This document shows positions 1 through 9,258 of a DNA stretch of 64,000 nucleotides, in pieces. A program made the translations under genes and the position numbers. This DNA comes from Bacteroidota bacterium (GTDB lineage: Bacteria; Bacteroidota; Bacteroidia; Bacteroidales; JAAUTT01), in the NCBI GenBank assembly GCA_020048915.1, contig JAIFLU010000038.1:2358-66357 (forward strand). Reading direction: 5' to 3'. Position 1 is the first letter of the stretch. Every line of letters begins with the position of its first letter. The notes under the pieces are model-generated. The model searched no databases. It was not told the DNA's origin and saw only the letters and a list, made by a program, of their open reading frames with translations.

Positions 1-248
1 ATAACTGCTTTATTTATTGTTATCAGTTCTATTATTAATTCGTTTAATTCTTTAAAAGTGAATGGAATTTTTTTATTTATTAATTTAGCAGAATTGATTA
101 ACCTTAAGTAATGGTTTTCAAGGAATAGAGGTACTCCGTTTATTACCCTAAATACTTCATAAATTGAAAATTTACTGTTAATATCAATTGGTTGAATAGG
201 TTGAATTTGTTCACCTAAACATAAATAATTCTGGCAAAATATTTCCAT
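1..248 (-). CDS. Class IV aminotransferase, N-terminal part (cut by window edge)
   Basis: Reading leftwards from the ATG at 246-248 gives 82 residues with no stop before the window edge. Residues 30-46 (YEVFRVINGVPLFLENH) followed by an RL pair match the N-terminal signature of fold-type IV PLP enzymes: branched-chain amino acid aminotransferase, D-amino acid aminotransferase and aminodeoxychorismate lyase (PabC). The catalytic lysine and the PLP-phosphate site lie further on and are outside the window, so the substrate cannot be decided. The gene is divergent from the response regulator at 396; the 150 bases between them hold both promoters. Confidence 0.75.
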   Translation of the reverse strand, partial: MEIFCQNYLCLGEQIQPIQPIDINSKFSIYEVFRVINGVPLFLENHYLRLINSAKLINKKIPFTFKELNELIIELITINKAV

Positions 249-333
249 AACTAATTACTGGATAAATAATTTAAGCAAGAATGTATGACAAAATATTAAT
301 GTCAAACAAAATTTAAATTTCTTCGTACTAAAG

Positions 334-341
334 TATGTTTG
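334..341 (+). promoter_or_regulatory. Bacteroidota -7 box (TATGTTTG) of the response regulator gene
   Basis: TATGTTTG matches the TAnnTTTG consensus of the Bacteroidota housekeeping sigma factor. It implies a transcript start near 348, so the upstream in-frame start at 339 lies inside the promoter and the ATG at 396 is the real start. No convincing -33 TTTG is seen. Confidence 0.5.
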
Positions 342-395
342 TACCTGAAAAATTGTAAATTTAATTATTATTGGAGCCTTCTAAAGATTTTTGTT

Positions 396-779
396 ATGGA
401 AAATAAGCTAATATTTGTGGTAGATGATGATAGGATAATTCAAAATTTATTAGAATATACCTTTAATAGTCGGGATGGATATAAAGTTAAGGTGTTCCCT
501 TCAGGAGAGGAATGTATTAAGAATTTAGAAATGAAACCAGATATAATTGTATTAGATCACCTATTCTTAAATGGGGATAATAATTCAATGAGTGGAATGG
601 ACACACTCATTGAAATCAGGAAACAAGACCAAATAGTTCCAGTCATAATACTTTCAAATCAACCCAATCAAGAAATCGTAAATAGCTTTTTTTCTAATGG
701 TGCGACAAGCTATATCCCAAAAGAAGATTATTTTGTAGATAATTTGATTGAAGCAATAGAAAAAGTATTGACCGTTTAG
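396..779 (+). CDS. Stand-alone response regulator (CheY-like receiver domain)
   Basis: 127 residues, a single receiver domain with no output domain. The acidic pocket is D10-D11-D12 (VVDDD), the phosphoacceptor is D54 (PDIIVLDHLF), the switch Ser is S87 (ILSNQ) and the conserved Lys is K109 (YIPKEDYF). The loop after the phosphoacceptor carries a few extra residues (NGDNNSMSG) compared with CheY. ATG 396 was preferred over the start 57 bases upstream because that one overlaps the -7 box. No histidine kinase is adjacent, so the phosphodonor is unknown; it probably works through protein-protein contact. Its stop codon overlaps that of typA on the other strand. Confidence 0.88.
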   Translation: MENKLIFVVDDDRIIQNLLEYTFNSRDGYKVKVFPSGEECIKNLEMKPDIIVLDHLFLNGDNNSMSGMDTLIEIRKQDQIVPVIILSNQPNQEIVNSFFSNGATSYIPKEDYFVDNLIEAIEKVLTV

Positions 780-2581
780 CTATTGTTGTTTTGACGTTTT
801 CTTTCGTTTTCATCCAATAGAATTTTCCTAAGTCGTATACTTTTAGGAGTAACTTCCACATATTCATCTTCTTGAATATACTCTAATGCTTCTTCCAGCG
901 AAAATTTAATTGCAGGCGCAATCCGGGCTTTATCGTCTGAACCTGAAGCTCTCATATTAGTAAGTTTTTTTGTTTTAGTAATATTTACTCCCAAATCACC
1001 GGAACGTGAATGTTCTCCAATTACTTGTCCAGAATATATCTCATCAAAGGGATCTACAAAAAACTTTCCCCGATCTTGTAATTTATCAAGCGCATATGCT
1101 ATCGCTAATCCAGTTTCTATTGCGATAAGCGACCCATTCTGTCGTTTCTCAATATCTCCCTTTAGCGGTTCAAAATCTTTGAAACGGTGAGTCATAACTG
1201 CTTCCCCCGAAGTTGCAGTTAGAAGCATATTTCGCAGACCGATAATACCTCTCGAAGGGATATTAAATTCCAGGTGAATTCTTTCCATTTTTCTTTCCAT
1301 TTTAATAAGTTCACCTTTCCTGCGATTAGCCATTTCAATAGCTTTTCCAGAAAACTCTTCAGGCAAATCAATACTTAAAATTTCGATGGGTTCACATTTT
1401 TCGCCAGCAATTTCTTTGATAATTACTTTAGGTTGGCCAACCTGAATTTCATACCCTTCGCGTCGCATTGTTTCAATGAGTATAGAAAGGTGCAATACTC
1501 CTCTTCCAAAAACAATATGAGCATCGGCTGTATCAGCCGGTTCAACTCTTAACGCAATATTTTTTTCCAGTTCTCTGTCAAGTCTGTCTTTTAGGTGTCT
1601 TGAGGTAACAAATTTACCATCCTTTCCAAAAAAGGGAGAGTTATTAATAGTAAATAACATACTCATGGTTGGTTCGTCAATGGCAATTGTCTCCAAAGCT
1701 TCCGGAGACTCAAAGTCAGCAATAGTATCCCCAATTCCAAATCCTTCTATTCCAACTAAAGCACAAATATCACCGCACTGAACTTTATTGACTTTCCGTT
1801 TGGACAATCCTTCGAATATAAGAATTTCTTTTATTCTGGTTCTTACTATGGATTGGTCACGTTTAACTAACGAAACCATTTGGTTATCAATTAATTCTCC
1901 TCTTTGAAGTTTCCCAATTGCAATTCGGCCAACATAGGATGAGTATTCAAGCGAGGAAATGAGCATCTGAACCGTTCCTTTGTTTATTTTTGGAGCAGGA
2001 ATATGTTTAATTATACAATCAAGCAACGGAGCAATATCTGTGGTAGGATTCTTCCAATCGTTCGACATCCAGCCATGTTTAGCAGAACCATATATGGTAG
2101 GGAAATTTAGTTGGTCCTCTGAAGCTTCCAAATTGAACATCAATTCAAATACTTCTTCTTGTACTTCTTCAGGTCTGCAATTTGGTTTATCTACCTTGTT
2201 AATAACAACTATTGGCTTAAGTCCCAACTGAACAGCTTTCTGCAAAACAAAGCGTGTTTGAGGCATTGTGCCTTCAAAAGCATCAACTAAAAGCAAAACC
2301 CCATCCGACATATTTAATACCCGCTCAACTTCACCACCAAAATCAGCATGGCCTGGAGTATCTATGATATTAATTTTAACCCCTTTGTATTCAACTGATA
2401 CGTTTTTTGACAAAATGGTAATTCCCCGTTCGCGTTCCAGTTCATTACTATCCATTATCAAATCACCAGGGGTTTCATGGTCCTTAAATATTTTACCACT
2501 TACCAGTAATTTATCTACAAGTGTTGTTTTACCATGGTCAACATGGGCAATTATGGCGATATTTCTCAACTCTTTAATCAT
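776..2581 (-). CDS. typA: Ribosome-associated GTPase TypA/BipA
   Basis: 601 residues, the usual TypA length. The N-terminal GTPase domain shows the P-loop AHVDHGKTT at residues 12-20, DTPGHADF (G3) and NKVDKPN (G4); EF-G-like domains II, III and V follow, with the family-typical C-terminal segment containing SGDLGVNITKTKKLTN. TypA binds the 70S ribosome in place of EF-G and aids ribosome assembly and growth under stress or cold. It is transcribed alone, away from the DUF177 gene, and its end overlaps the stop of the response regulator by a few bases. Confidence 0.97.
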   Translation of the reverse strand: MIKELRNIAIIAHVDHGKTTLVDKLLVSGKIFKDHETPGDLIMDSNELERERGITILSKNVSVEYKGVKINIIDTPGHADFGGEVERVLNMSDGVLLLVDAFEGTMPQTRFVLQKAVQLGLKPIVVINKVDKPNCRPEEVQEEVFELMFNLEASEDQLNFPTIYGSAKHGWMSNDWKNPTTDIAPLLDCIIKHIPAPKINKGTVQMLISSLEYSSYVGRIAIGKLQRGELIDNQMVSLVKRDQSIVRTRIKEILIFEGLSKRKVNKVQCGDICALVGIEGFGIGDTIADFESPEALETIAIDEPTMSMLFTINNSPFFGKDGKFVTSRHLKDRLDRELEKNIALRVEPADTADAHIVFGRGVLHLSILIETMRREGYEIQVGQPKVIIKEIAGEKCEPIEILSIDLPEEFSGKAIEMANRRKGELIKMERKMERIHLEFNIPSRGIIGLRNMLLTATSGEAVMTHRFKDFEPLKGDIEKRQNGSLIAIETGLAIAYALDKLQDRGKFFVDPFDEIYSGQVIGEHSRSGDLGVNITKTKKLTNMRASGSDDKARIAPAIKFSLEEALEYIQEDEYVEVTPKSIRLRKILLDENERKRQNNNS

Positions 2582-2608
2582 ACTTCACAAATTTCAAAAA
2601 ATGGGTTG

Positions 2609-2616
2609 CAAAATTA
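2609..2616 (-). promoter_or_regulatory. -7 box (TAATTTTG) of typA
   Basis: Read on the minus strand the sequence is TAATTTTGCAAC, a TAnnTTTG match about 28 bases before the typA ATG. A TTG about 16 bases further upstream may be the -33 element. Confidence 0.45.
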
Positions 2617-2753
2617 GTTCTAATTTCCGTAACAAGGGCATAAGTATGAATTTATTTTTATTTGACAGGCTTTTGAAATCAAATAAGATCAATGATCAGT
2701 TGAGATAATAAGCCTATTTTTCTTTTTTCTTTTTTTATTAAGATTTAAATTTA

Positions 2754-2761
2754 TACTTTTG
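2754..2761 (+). promoter_or_regulatory. -7 box (TACTTTTG) of the DUF177-rpmF-plsX-fabH operon
   Basis: TATACTTTTGCACG is a textbook Bacteroidota promoter core. It lies 17 bases before the GTG start at 2779, so the leader is very short. Confidence 0.55.
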
Positions 2762-2778
2762 CACGTTGAAAAAAAATA

Positions 2779-3312
2779 GTGGTGAAGCGTCATAGTCAAT
2801 ATGTTATAGGATATAAGGGATTATCTAATGATCTTCATCAATTTGATTTTAAAGTAGGTGACAAGTTCTTTGAAGATTTTGAGAATAGTGAAATTCAAAA
2901 AGGAGACATTGATGTTCACGTTATTCTTAATAAAAAAACACTTATTCTTGAGTTTGAATTTGATTTACATGGAAAAGTTTTGTTAACTTGTGATAGATGT
3001 CTGGACGAATTTGAAATGGATATAGAATATCATACTGTTTTATATGCTAAATTTGGAGAAGAAAATCGCGAAGAGACAGATGAGTTATTAATACTTTCGT
3101 TACAAGAAAGTGATATAGACCTTTCGCAGTATATTTATGAGTATATTCATTTAAGTTTACCATATAAAAGAGTTCATCCTTTAGATAAAAAAGGTAATCC
3201 AATTTGTAATAAAGAAATGTTAAAACGCTTGGAAGGATTATCGATAAATGAAGATAAATCAAGAAATGATCCCAGATGGGATGATTTAAAACGTATTTTT
3301 AATAATAACTAA
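2779..3312 (+). CDS. DUF177/YceD family protein
   Basis: 177 residues from a GTG start (a second GTG follows at 2782, either could be used; no ATG is nearby). The YceD/DUF177 core shows C71-DR-C74 in LTCDRCLDEFE and the acidic DIDLSQYIYEYIHLSLP segment, then a later NPICN, giving three of the conserved cysteines. The family is nearly always found directly before rpmF and the fatty acid genes, as here. The plant and cyanobacterial homologue helps 23S rRNA processing; in this phylum the role is not established. First gene of a four-gene operon. Confidence 0.9.
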   Translation: MVKRHSQYVIGYKGLSNDLHQFDFKVGDKFFEDFENSEIQKGDIDVHVILNKKTLILEFEFDLHGKVLLTCDRCLDEFEMDIEYHTVLYAKFGEENREETDELLILSLQESDIDLSQYIYEYIHLSLPYKRVHPLDKKGNPICNKEMLKRLEGLSINEDKSRNDPRWDDLKRIFNNN

Positions 3313-3324
3313 ATATAATTTAAA

Positions 3325-3510
3325 ATGCCAAATCCGAAACGAAGACATTCGAAGCAGAGACGGGATAAGAGGAGAACTCACGACAAGGCTGTTGTTCCAA
3401 CTACGGCGAAATGCAGTAACTGCAATGCCACAGTATTATACCACAGGGTTTGTCCAGAGTGCGGATATTACCGGGGTAAGCTTGCGATTGAAAAAGAGGT
3501 TGCTGCTTAA
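3325..3510 (+). CDS. rpmF: 50S ribosomal protein L32
   Basis: 61 residues. It begins with the basic MPNPKRRHSKQRRDKRR leader of L32 and carries a four-cysteine zinc ribbon at C30, C33, C43 and C46 (CSNC ... CPEC), so it is the zinc-binding C+ form. It sits 12 bases after the DUF177 gene and 28 bases before plsX, the standard arrangement that couples ribosome and membrane lipid synthesis. Confidence 0.97.
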   Translation: MPNPKRRHSKQRRDKRRTHDKAVVPTTAKCSNCNATVLYHRVCPECGYYRGKLAIEKEVAA

Positions 3511-3538
3511 TAGTCATTTTTAATCATAATTTTCTATT

Positions 3539-4480
3539 ATGAGGATAGGCTTAGATGTTATGGGAGGAGATTTTGCTCCTGAAGTTACAGTTCATGGAGC
3601 AATCCTAGCCCAGAAACAATTGCCTACTGAGGTAGAACTGGTGCTTTTTGGAGATGAGCAAATAATTCGTTCACTTTGTTTAAAATACAATGCTGACGCG
3701 GGTTTGTTTAGCATCGTTCATGCTCCGGAAGTTATTGGAATGGGGGACCACCCAGCTAAGGCATTCGCTCAGAAAACCAAATCGAGCATTTACGTAGGTT
3801 TCGAAAGGCTACATGCCGGAGAAATAGATGGATTTGCAAGTGCAGGAAGTACAGGTGCAATGATGGTGGGTACCATGATGACCGTTAAAACTATTCCAGG
3901 AATTTTACGCCCCGCCATAACCGCTTCAATACCGCGGATGGATGGAGGATTTACAATTCTGTTGGATGTTGGACTGAATCCAGACTGTAAACCCGAAATA
4001 CTGTATCAATATGCAATATTAGGGTCACTCTATACTGAATTTGTCTATAAGATTCCTCGGCCAAGGGTTGGACTGCTTAATATAGGTTCCGAAGAAGAAA
4101 AGGGGAATCTTTTGACAAAAGCTGCGTTTCAATTAATGCATGGTAGCAAGGATTTTAACTTTGTTGGAAATGTTGAAGGGAATGACCTTTTTGATTTCAA
4201 GAAAGTAGATGTAATTGTTTGTGATGGATTCGTTGGAAATATACTTCTGAAAGCTGCTGAAGCTTTTTATAAGCTTACTCGAAAAAGAAATATCAATGAT
4301 GAATTTTTCGAAAGATTTAATTTTGAAAACTACGGTGGAACGCCAGTTCTCGGTGTAAATTCCAATGTTATTATTGGCCATGGGATTTCAAATGAAATTG
4401 CTATTAAAAATATGGTTCTTCACACATACGATGTAACCAAAGCAAATTTACCATCAAAAATTAAGGAATTTTTTCACTAA
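3539..4480 (+). CDS. plsX: Phosphate acyltransferase PlsX
   Basis: 313 residues. It converts acyl-ACP and phosphate to acyl-phosphate, the donor used by PlsY at the first step of phospholipid synthesis. Recognised by the N-terminal [14 protein letters not shown] signature, the [12 protein letters not shown] motif and [16 protein letters not shown]. Soluble and peripherally membrane-associated in the family. Its TAA overlaps the fabH ATG by one base (TAATG), which implies translational coupling. Confidence 0.97.
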   Translation: MRIGLDVMGGDFAPEVTVHGAILAQKQLPTEVELVLFGDEQIIRSLCLKYNADAGLFSIVHAPEVIGMGDHPAKAFAQKTKSSIYVGFERLHAGEIDGFASAGSTGAMMVGTMMTVKTIPGILRPAITASIPRMDGGFTILLDVGLNPDCKPEILYQYAILGSLYTEFVYKIPRPRVGLLNIGSEEEKGNLLTKAAFQLMHGSKDFNFVGNVEGNDLFDFKKVDVIVCDGFVGNILLKAAEAFYKLTRKRNINDEFFERFNFENYGGTPVLGVNSNVIIGHGISNEIAIKNMVLHTYDVTKANLPSKIKEFFH

Positions 4481-5475
4481 TGGAGAAAATAAGAGCCGCT
4501 ATTACCGGCATTGATGCATTTTTACCTGAGTATCGTCTTACAAATGAAGAGTTAAGCCGTATGGTCGATACTTCTGATGAATGGATAATGCAGCGGGTTG
4601 GAATAAAAGAACGTCGCATCTTAAAAGGAGAAGGGTTGGCCACTTCTGATATGGGTGCTGAAGCTGTTAAAAAGCTTTTGGAAAAAACTCAGGTTTCTGC
4701 GGATGAAATTGACCTTATTTTAGTTGCAACTGTTACTCCCGATATGTTTTTTCCCTCGACAGCATGTATAATTGCAGATAAAGTTGGTATAAAAAATGCA
4801 TGGGGCTATGATATAAGTGCTGCTTGTTCTTCCTTTCTTTTTGTATTAGAAACCGCCAATAAGTTTATTCAGTCAGGGCAATATAAAAAGGTTATAATAG
4901 TAGCTGCTGATAAGATGTCTGCTATCACTGATTATTCTGATAGAACTACCTGTCCTCTTTTTGGTGATGCTGCAGTTGCCATGCTAATTGAGCCCAGTGT
5001 AGAAGATGTTGGTGTGATTGATCAAATACTTCAAATAGATGGATCAGGACGACATTATTTATATCTTAAAGCCGGAGGTTCTTTAAAACCATCCTCCTTA
5101 GAAACTATTGAACTTGGTGAACATTATATTCATCAGGAAGGACAAACTGTTTTTAAAGTTGCTGTTTCAAAAATGGCTGATGTTGCTGTAGAAATGATGG
5201 AAAGGAATAATATTACTCCTGATGATCTTTCATGGCTCGTTCCACACCAGGCTAATTTAAGAATTATTGAAGCAACTGCTCGTAGGATGGGACTTAACAA
5301 AGAGAAAGTTATGATTAATATTGAACGTTATGGAAACACCACTGCTGCAACAATTCCCTTATGTTTATGGGAATGGGAAAAGCAACTTAAAAAAGGAGAT
5401 AAAATAATTCTAGCTGCTTTTGGAGGTGGGTTTACATGGGGTTCAATTTATTTAAAATGGGCATATAATTCTTAA
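4480..5475 (+). CDS. fabH: 3-oxoacyl-ACP synthase III (KAS III)
   Basis: 331 residues. It starts fatty acid elongation by condensing an acyl-CoA with malonyl-ACP. The catalytic triad is visible: C116 (SAACSSF), H256 (VPHQAN) and N286 (YGNTTAA). The start overlaps the plsX stop by one base. It is the last gene of the operon; a strong hairpin with a T-run follows 23 bases after the stop. Branched or straight primer preference cannot be read from the sequence with confidence. Confidence 0.97.
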   Translation: MEKIRAAITGIDAFLPEYRLTNEELSRMVDTSDEWIMQRVGIKERRILKGEGLATSDMGAEAVKKLLEKTQVSADEIDLILVATVTPDMFFPSTACIIADKVGIKNAWGYDISAACSSFLFVLETANKFIQSGQYKKVIIVAADKMSAITDYSDRTTCPLFGDAAVAMLIEPSVEDVGVIDQILQIDGSGRHYLYLKAGGSLKPSSLETIELGEHYIHQEGQTVFKVAVSKMADVAVEMMERNNITPDDLSWLVPHQANLRIIEATARRMGLNKEKVMINIERYGNTTAATIPLCLWEWEKQLKKGDKIILAAFGGGFTWGSIYLKWAYNS

Positions 5476-5497
5476 TCCGATAATATTGTAATATTTT

Positions 5498-5531
5498 AAG
5501 ACCTTCTTGCTTAACAGGAAGGTCTTTTTTT
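5498..5531 (+). terminator. Rho-independent terminator after fabH
   Basis: AAGACCTTC pairs with GAAGGTCTT (9 bp) across an 11-base loop, and the downstream arm runs into a stretch of seven Ts. Confidence 0.9.
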
Positions 5532-5619
5532 GTTGATAATTTTGAGAATACAGTTTGGATATATAATAGTTAGATAGTTTATTTTTATATCTCTATCATA
5601 AAATAACTTTAAGATTTTA

Positions 5620-5627
5620 TATATTTG
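5620..5627 (+). promoter_or_regulatory. -7 box (TATATTTG) before the bactofilin/ATP synthase operon
   Basis: TATATTTG fits TAnnTTTG and lies 41 bases before the bactofilin ATG, downstream of the fabH terminator. The -33 element is not clear. Confidence 0.45.
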
Positions 5628-5667
5628 TTAGAATTCTAGTTTAACTCATAAAGAAATCCTTGTCGCT

Positions 5668-6030
5668 ATGGCTAAATTTGTTGAAAACGAACCTAATTCG
5701 CATAATACAATTACTACTGGTACCGAAATAACAGGTGACATAAGTTCAAATGGCGACATCCGCTTAGATGGCTACCTTAATGGAAATATTAATTCTAAAG
5801 GAAAACTCGTAATTGGAGAATCGGGAAAGGTTTTAGGAACTATCAATTGCAAAAATGCGGATGTTTATGGTATCATTGAAGGAAAGCTTAATGTTTCTGA
5901 ATTATTGTCGTTAAAAGCAACAGCTAAGGTGATTGGAGATATTGTTACAAACCGGCTTGCGATTGAACCAGGATGTAATTTTACCGGAAACTGCAAAATG
6001 ACAGAGGATCAAAAACCTGATGCAATCTGA
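5668..6030 (+). CDS. Bactofilin (polymer-forming cytoskeletal protein)
   Basis: 120 residues. After a short tail the right-handed beta-helix core begins near residue 14: TTGTEITGDISSNGDIRLDG, then NGNINSKGKLVIGESGKVLG and further rungs of the same form. Bactofilins polymerise without nucleotide and organise cell-shape or envelope functions at the membrane. The gene overlaps the next one by 11 bases and leads into the ATP synthase operon, an order I recall from other Bacteroidota; a functional link to the ATP synthase is not implied by sequence. Confidence 0.93.
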   Translation: MAKFVENEPNSHNTITTGTEITGDISSNGDIRLDGYLNGNINSKGKLVIGESGKVLGTINCKNADVYGIIEGKLNVSELLSLKATAKVIGDIVTNRLAIEPGCNFTGNCKMTEDQKPDAI

Positions 6031-6253
6031 GAAGCCCAAATCATCTGAAAAAAATAATCTATATTTTCTTGGAAAATATTCAGCTTTGGCATTTCAAATG
6101 GCTGCTATTATTGGAGTAGTTACATTTGCAGGTTTTAAAATAGACCAGTTTTTTGATTTTAAGTTCAAAATTTTCACAATTGTATTTGCATTTTTATCGG
6201 TTATAATCGCTATTTATTTTGCCATTAAAGATTTCTTAACTCCTAAAAAGTAA
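6020..6253 (+). CDS. AtpZ/AtpI-type small membrane protein
   Basis: 77 residues with two membrane helices (about 24-42 and 48-68) separated by the short KIDQFFDFK loop. The pattern AxQMAAIIGVVTFAGFKIDQ matches the AtpZ/AtpI-like family (putative F0F1-ATPase subunit) encoded ahead of atpB. Such proteins assist c-ring assembly or magnesium supply; which one applies is unknown. It overlaps the bactofilin gene by 11 bases. Confidence 0.85.
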   Translation: MQSEKPKSSEKNNLYFLGKYSALAFQMAAIIGVVTFAGFKIDQFFDFKFKIFTIVFAFLSVIIAIYFAIKDFLTPKK

Positions 6254-6260
6254 CTTCCAC

Positions 6261-6668
6261 ATGCCTAAAGCTGTTATTAATTATTTATATCAATCTATAA
6301 TCATCTCAGTAATTTTATCTATCACCTATTACTTATTCACTCATTTTTTCTTCCCTTCTTTTTACTGTGTGTGGGTCTATTTTATTATTCTAACTCTTTT
6401 TTTAATAAATGCAGGCGTTTTTTCCTATCTGATTTATACTTCCTATAACAATTCAGAAGCATTTACCCGTCGTTTTTTGGCATCTACTATGTTAAAGATT
6501 TTTGCCTATTTAATATTTATTCTTGCTGTTGTTTTTTCAGGAATACCTCAGATTAAAGTTTTTCTGGTAGCATTTTTACTATTCTATGTAGTATTCACTT
6601 TCCATGAAATTTCTTCAATTCTGCAACATCTGAAAAAAATTAGTTCGAACCGTTTTAAAAGCAAATAG
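6261..6668 (+). CDS. Small integral membrane protein in the atpI position
   Basis: 135 residues, almost entirely hydrophobic, with four likely membrane helices (about 8-26, 33-58, 69-94 and 98-118) and a basic C-terminus (KKISSNRFKSK). There is no clear sequence signature. Its place between the AtpZ-like gene and atpB, and its length, fit an AtpI-like assembly factor of the ATP synthase. That assignment rests on context and topology only. Confidence 0.75.
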   Translation: MPKAVINYLYQSIIISVILSITYYLFTHFFFPSFYCVWVYFIILTLFLINAGVFSYLIYTSYNNSEAFTRRFLASTMLKIFAYLIFILAVVFSGIPQIKVFLVAFLLFYVVFTFHEISSILQHLKKISSNRFKSK

Positions 6669-6703
6669 TTTTTATTAACTTTAATTTTATTTTTTAGCGA
6701 GCG

Positions 6704-7810
6704 ATGAACTTTAGATGTAGAAGAGTCTTTTTGAGTATTATAATATTCTTAATCACTAGCTTAGTTGTAGGTACTGTTGCATTTAGTTCAGAACCTGAAA
6801 ATAAGAACCATAGCGAAAATCCTGCTGAGAAAAAAGCTTTTAACGCAGGGGAGTTTATGTTCGACCACATTAAGGATGCCTACGAGTGGCATATACTTTC
6901 ATGGAAAGGTCATCATGTTTCTATTCCACTCCCGGTAATTGTGTATAGTAAAACCAGTGGTTTGAATATCTTCATTTCTTCGAAATTTCACCATGGACAT
7001 GAAAGTTATAAAAGCTTTAAAATTGAAAAAGAAGGAAAGTATAAAGGAAAGGTAGTTGAAGAAATGGAAGGAGGCGCTGTTGTTAGGCCTTTTGATATTT
7101 CCATTACAAAAAATATTACCTCTCTTTTTATTGGAGTTGCAATTATGCTTTGGCTTTTTCTCGGGATTGCAAAAACATACCGGAAGAACCCAAACAAGGC
7201 TCCTAAGGGTGTGCAGGCATTTTTAGAACCACTTATACTTTTTGTACGTGATGATATTGCGAAACCAGCTATTGGAGAGGATAAATATGAAAAATACCTT
7301 CCTTATCTTTTAACCGTCTTTTTCTTTATCTGGATTAATAACATGTTAGGACTAATTCCAATTTTCCCAGGAGGAGCAAATTTAACCGGAAATATTGCAA
7401 TTACTTTGGTATTGGCCTTGCTAACATTTATTATTACAACGGTTAGCGGAACAAAAGATTATTGGGTACATATAATCAATATGCCCGGAGTTCCCTTATT
7501 ATTAAAATTTCCAATTCCTTTATTACCTTTCATTGAAATAATGGGGGTTTTCTTAAAGCCTTTTGTTTTAATGATTCGTCTTTTTGCCAATATTACTGCA
7601 GGCCACTTAATCATTCTTGGTTTTATAAGCTTGATTTTTATATTTGGTAATATGAGCCCTATCGGAGGGTATGGAATTTCGATTTTGTCCATTGGCTTTT
7701 CTATATTTATGATGTTTATAGAATTATTGGTTGCGTTTATACAAGCGTATGTTTTTACTTTATTATCAGCAATGTATTTTGGAATGGCTCTTGAAAAAGC
7801 CCATCATTAA
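6704..7810 (+). CDS. atpB: ATP synthase F0 subunit a
   Basis: 368 residues, longer than the E. coli protein because of an N-terminal signal-like helix (residues 8-28) and a periplasmic segment of about 100 residues, a feature of Bacteroidota subunit a. The membrane part contains the conserved LMIRLFANITAGHLI, whose Arg is essential for proton translocation, and the terminal AFIQAYVFTLLSAMY helix. Forms the proton half-channels against the c-ring. Confidence 0.96.
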   Translation: MNFRCRRVFLSIIIFLITSLVVGTVAFSSEPENKNHSENPAEKKAFNAGEFMFDHIKDAYEWHILSWKGHHVSIPLPVIVYSKTSGLNIFISSKFHHGHESYKSFKIEKEGKYKGKVVEEMEGGAVVRPFDISITKNITSLFIGVAIMLWLFLGIAKTYRKNPNKAPKGVQAFLEPLILFVRDDIAKPAIGEDKYEKYLPYLLTVFFFIWINNMLGLIPIFPGGANLTGNIAITLVLALLTFIITTVSGTKDYWVHIINMPGVPLLLKFPIPLLPFIEIMGVFLKPFVLMIRLFANITAGHLIILGFISLIFIFGNMSPIGGYGISILSIGFSIFMMFIELLVAFIQAYVFTLLSAMYFGMALEKAHH

Positions 7811-7820
7811 TAATAATTAA

Positions 7821-8093
<273 letters not shown>

Positions 8094-8169
8094 AACTTAG
8101 AAATTCCTGCAGGTCGGCATATTCATTCTGATCTGCTATATTTCTTTTAATTAATTAATAAAGGGCGTT

Positions 8170-8664
8170 ATGGAATTAATTACCCCGGATGTTGGGACAT
8201 TATTTTGGATGTTATTGGTTTTTTTAACCGTATTATTTATTTTAACAAAATATGCGTGGAAGCCAACACTTAAAGCCATTCAAAATCGTAGTCAGACTAT
8301 TGAAGATGCCTTAAAATCTGCGGAAAAGGCAAAAGAGGAAATGGAAAAGCTTCAGGCAAGTAACGAGAAAATTCTAGCTGAAGCTCGGGTTGAGAGAGAT
8401 AAACTTTTAAAAGAAGCACGCTCAATGAAAGATAAAATCATTAGCGATGCTAAAGAAATTGCTGGTCAGGAAGCTAAAGGCATTATGGAAGCTGCTAAAG
8501 TAACTATCAACAATGAAAAAATTGCTGCCATTTCTGAAATCCGAGATCAAGTTGCAAATCTTTCCCTTCAAATTGCCGAAAAAGTATTACGTCAGAATCT
8601 TGAGAATGATAAAAATCAAAAAGATTTGATTGATAATTTGATGAACGACATGAAATTAAACTAG
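8170..8664 (+). CDS. atpF: ATP synthase F0 subunit b
   Basis: 164 residues: one N-terminal membrane helix (about 8-28) followed by a long charged, Ala/Glu/Lys-rich coiled-coil helix, the peripheral stator stalk. TKYAWKPTLKAIQNR is the characteristic sequence just after the membrane helix. It lies 76 bases after atpE and 15 before atpH. Confidence 0.95.
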   Translation: MELITPDVGTLFWMLLVFLTVLFILTKYAWKPTLKAIQNRSQTIEDALKSAEKAKEEMEKLQASNEKILAEARVERDKLLKEARSMKDKIISDAKEIAGQEAKGIMEAAKVTINNEKIAAISEIRDQVANLSLQIAEKVLRQNLENDKNQKDLIDNLMNDMKLN

Positions 8665-8679
8665 AAATCCTGAAAGAAA

Positions 8680-9234
8680 ATGGACTTAAGCACAATATCT
8701 GTTCGATATGCCAAAGCATTTTATCTTTTAGGAAAGGAAAAAGACCTTTTAGATCAGATAAAGAATGATATATTGGTTATTTCCGGTTCAATTAAATATG
8801 CTCCCGATTTTAAAATGGTAATTGAAAGCCCTGTTATTAAACCTTCTCTTAAAATTAATGCAATTACTGCTATTTTTAAAGATAAAATTCATGCCCTAAC
8901 ATTAAATTTTTTAACCATTCTGGTAAAAAATAAGCGTGAACAAAACCTTGAAGGAATATGCAGGCGATTTTTAAACATTTATGCTGAAGGAAAGGGGATT
9001 AAAACTGCTCTTATTACTACTGTTCTTCCTCTTGATGACAAAGAAAATACTCGTCTTACTGAAATTCTGTCCCGAACTTTCCAGGCTCAGATTGAAGTTG
9101 AGCATAAATTAAGTCCGGAGATATTGGGGGGGTATATACTTAAAGTTGGCGACCAGCAATATGATGCAAGCGTTGCCAGTAGCTTACGAAAGATGCGGCA
9201 AGCTTTACTAAAACCGAACTATTCAAAAAATTAG
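8680..9234 (+). CDS. atpH: ATP synthase F1 subunit delta
   Basis: 184 residues. The N-terminal six-helix OSCP/delta domain begins ISVRYAKAFYLLGKE, and the C-terminal signature LSPEILGGYILKVGDQQYDASV is present. It connects the stator b subunits to the top of the alpha/beta hexamer. Standard order between atpF and atpA. Confidence 0.95.
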   Translation: MDLSTISVRYAKAFYLLGKEKDLLDQIKNDILVISGSIKYAPDFKMVIESPVIKPSLKINAITAIFKDKIHALTLNFLTILVKNKREQNLEGICRRFLNIYAEGKGIKTALITTVLPLDDKENTRLTEILSRTFQAQIEVEHKLSPEILGGYILKVGDQQYDASVASSLRKMRQALLKPNYSKN

Positions 9235-9258
9235 TTTTCATATAATATAGATCTACAT

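Noticed and set aside
2268-2708. Plus-strand open frame across the typA start
   Set aside because: Antisense of typA; no promoter or family match.
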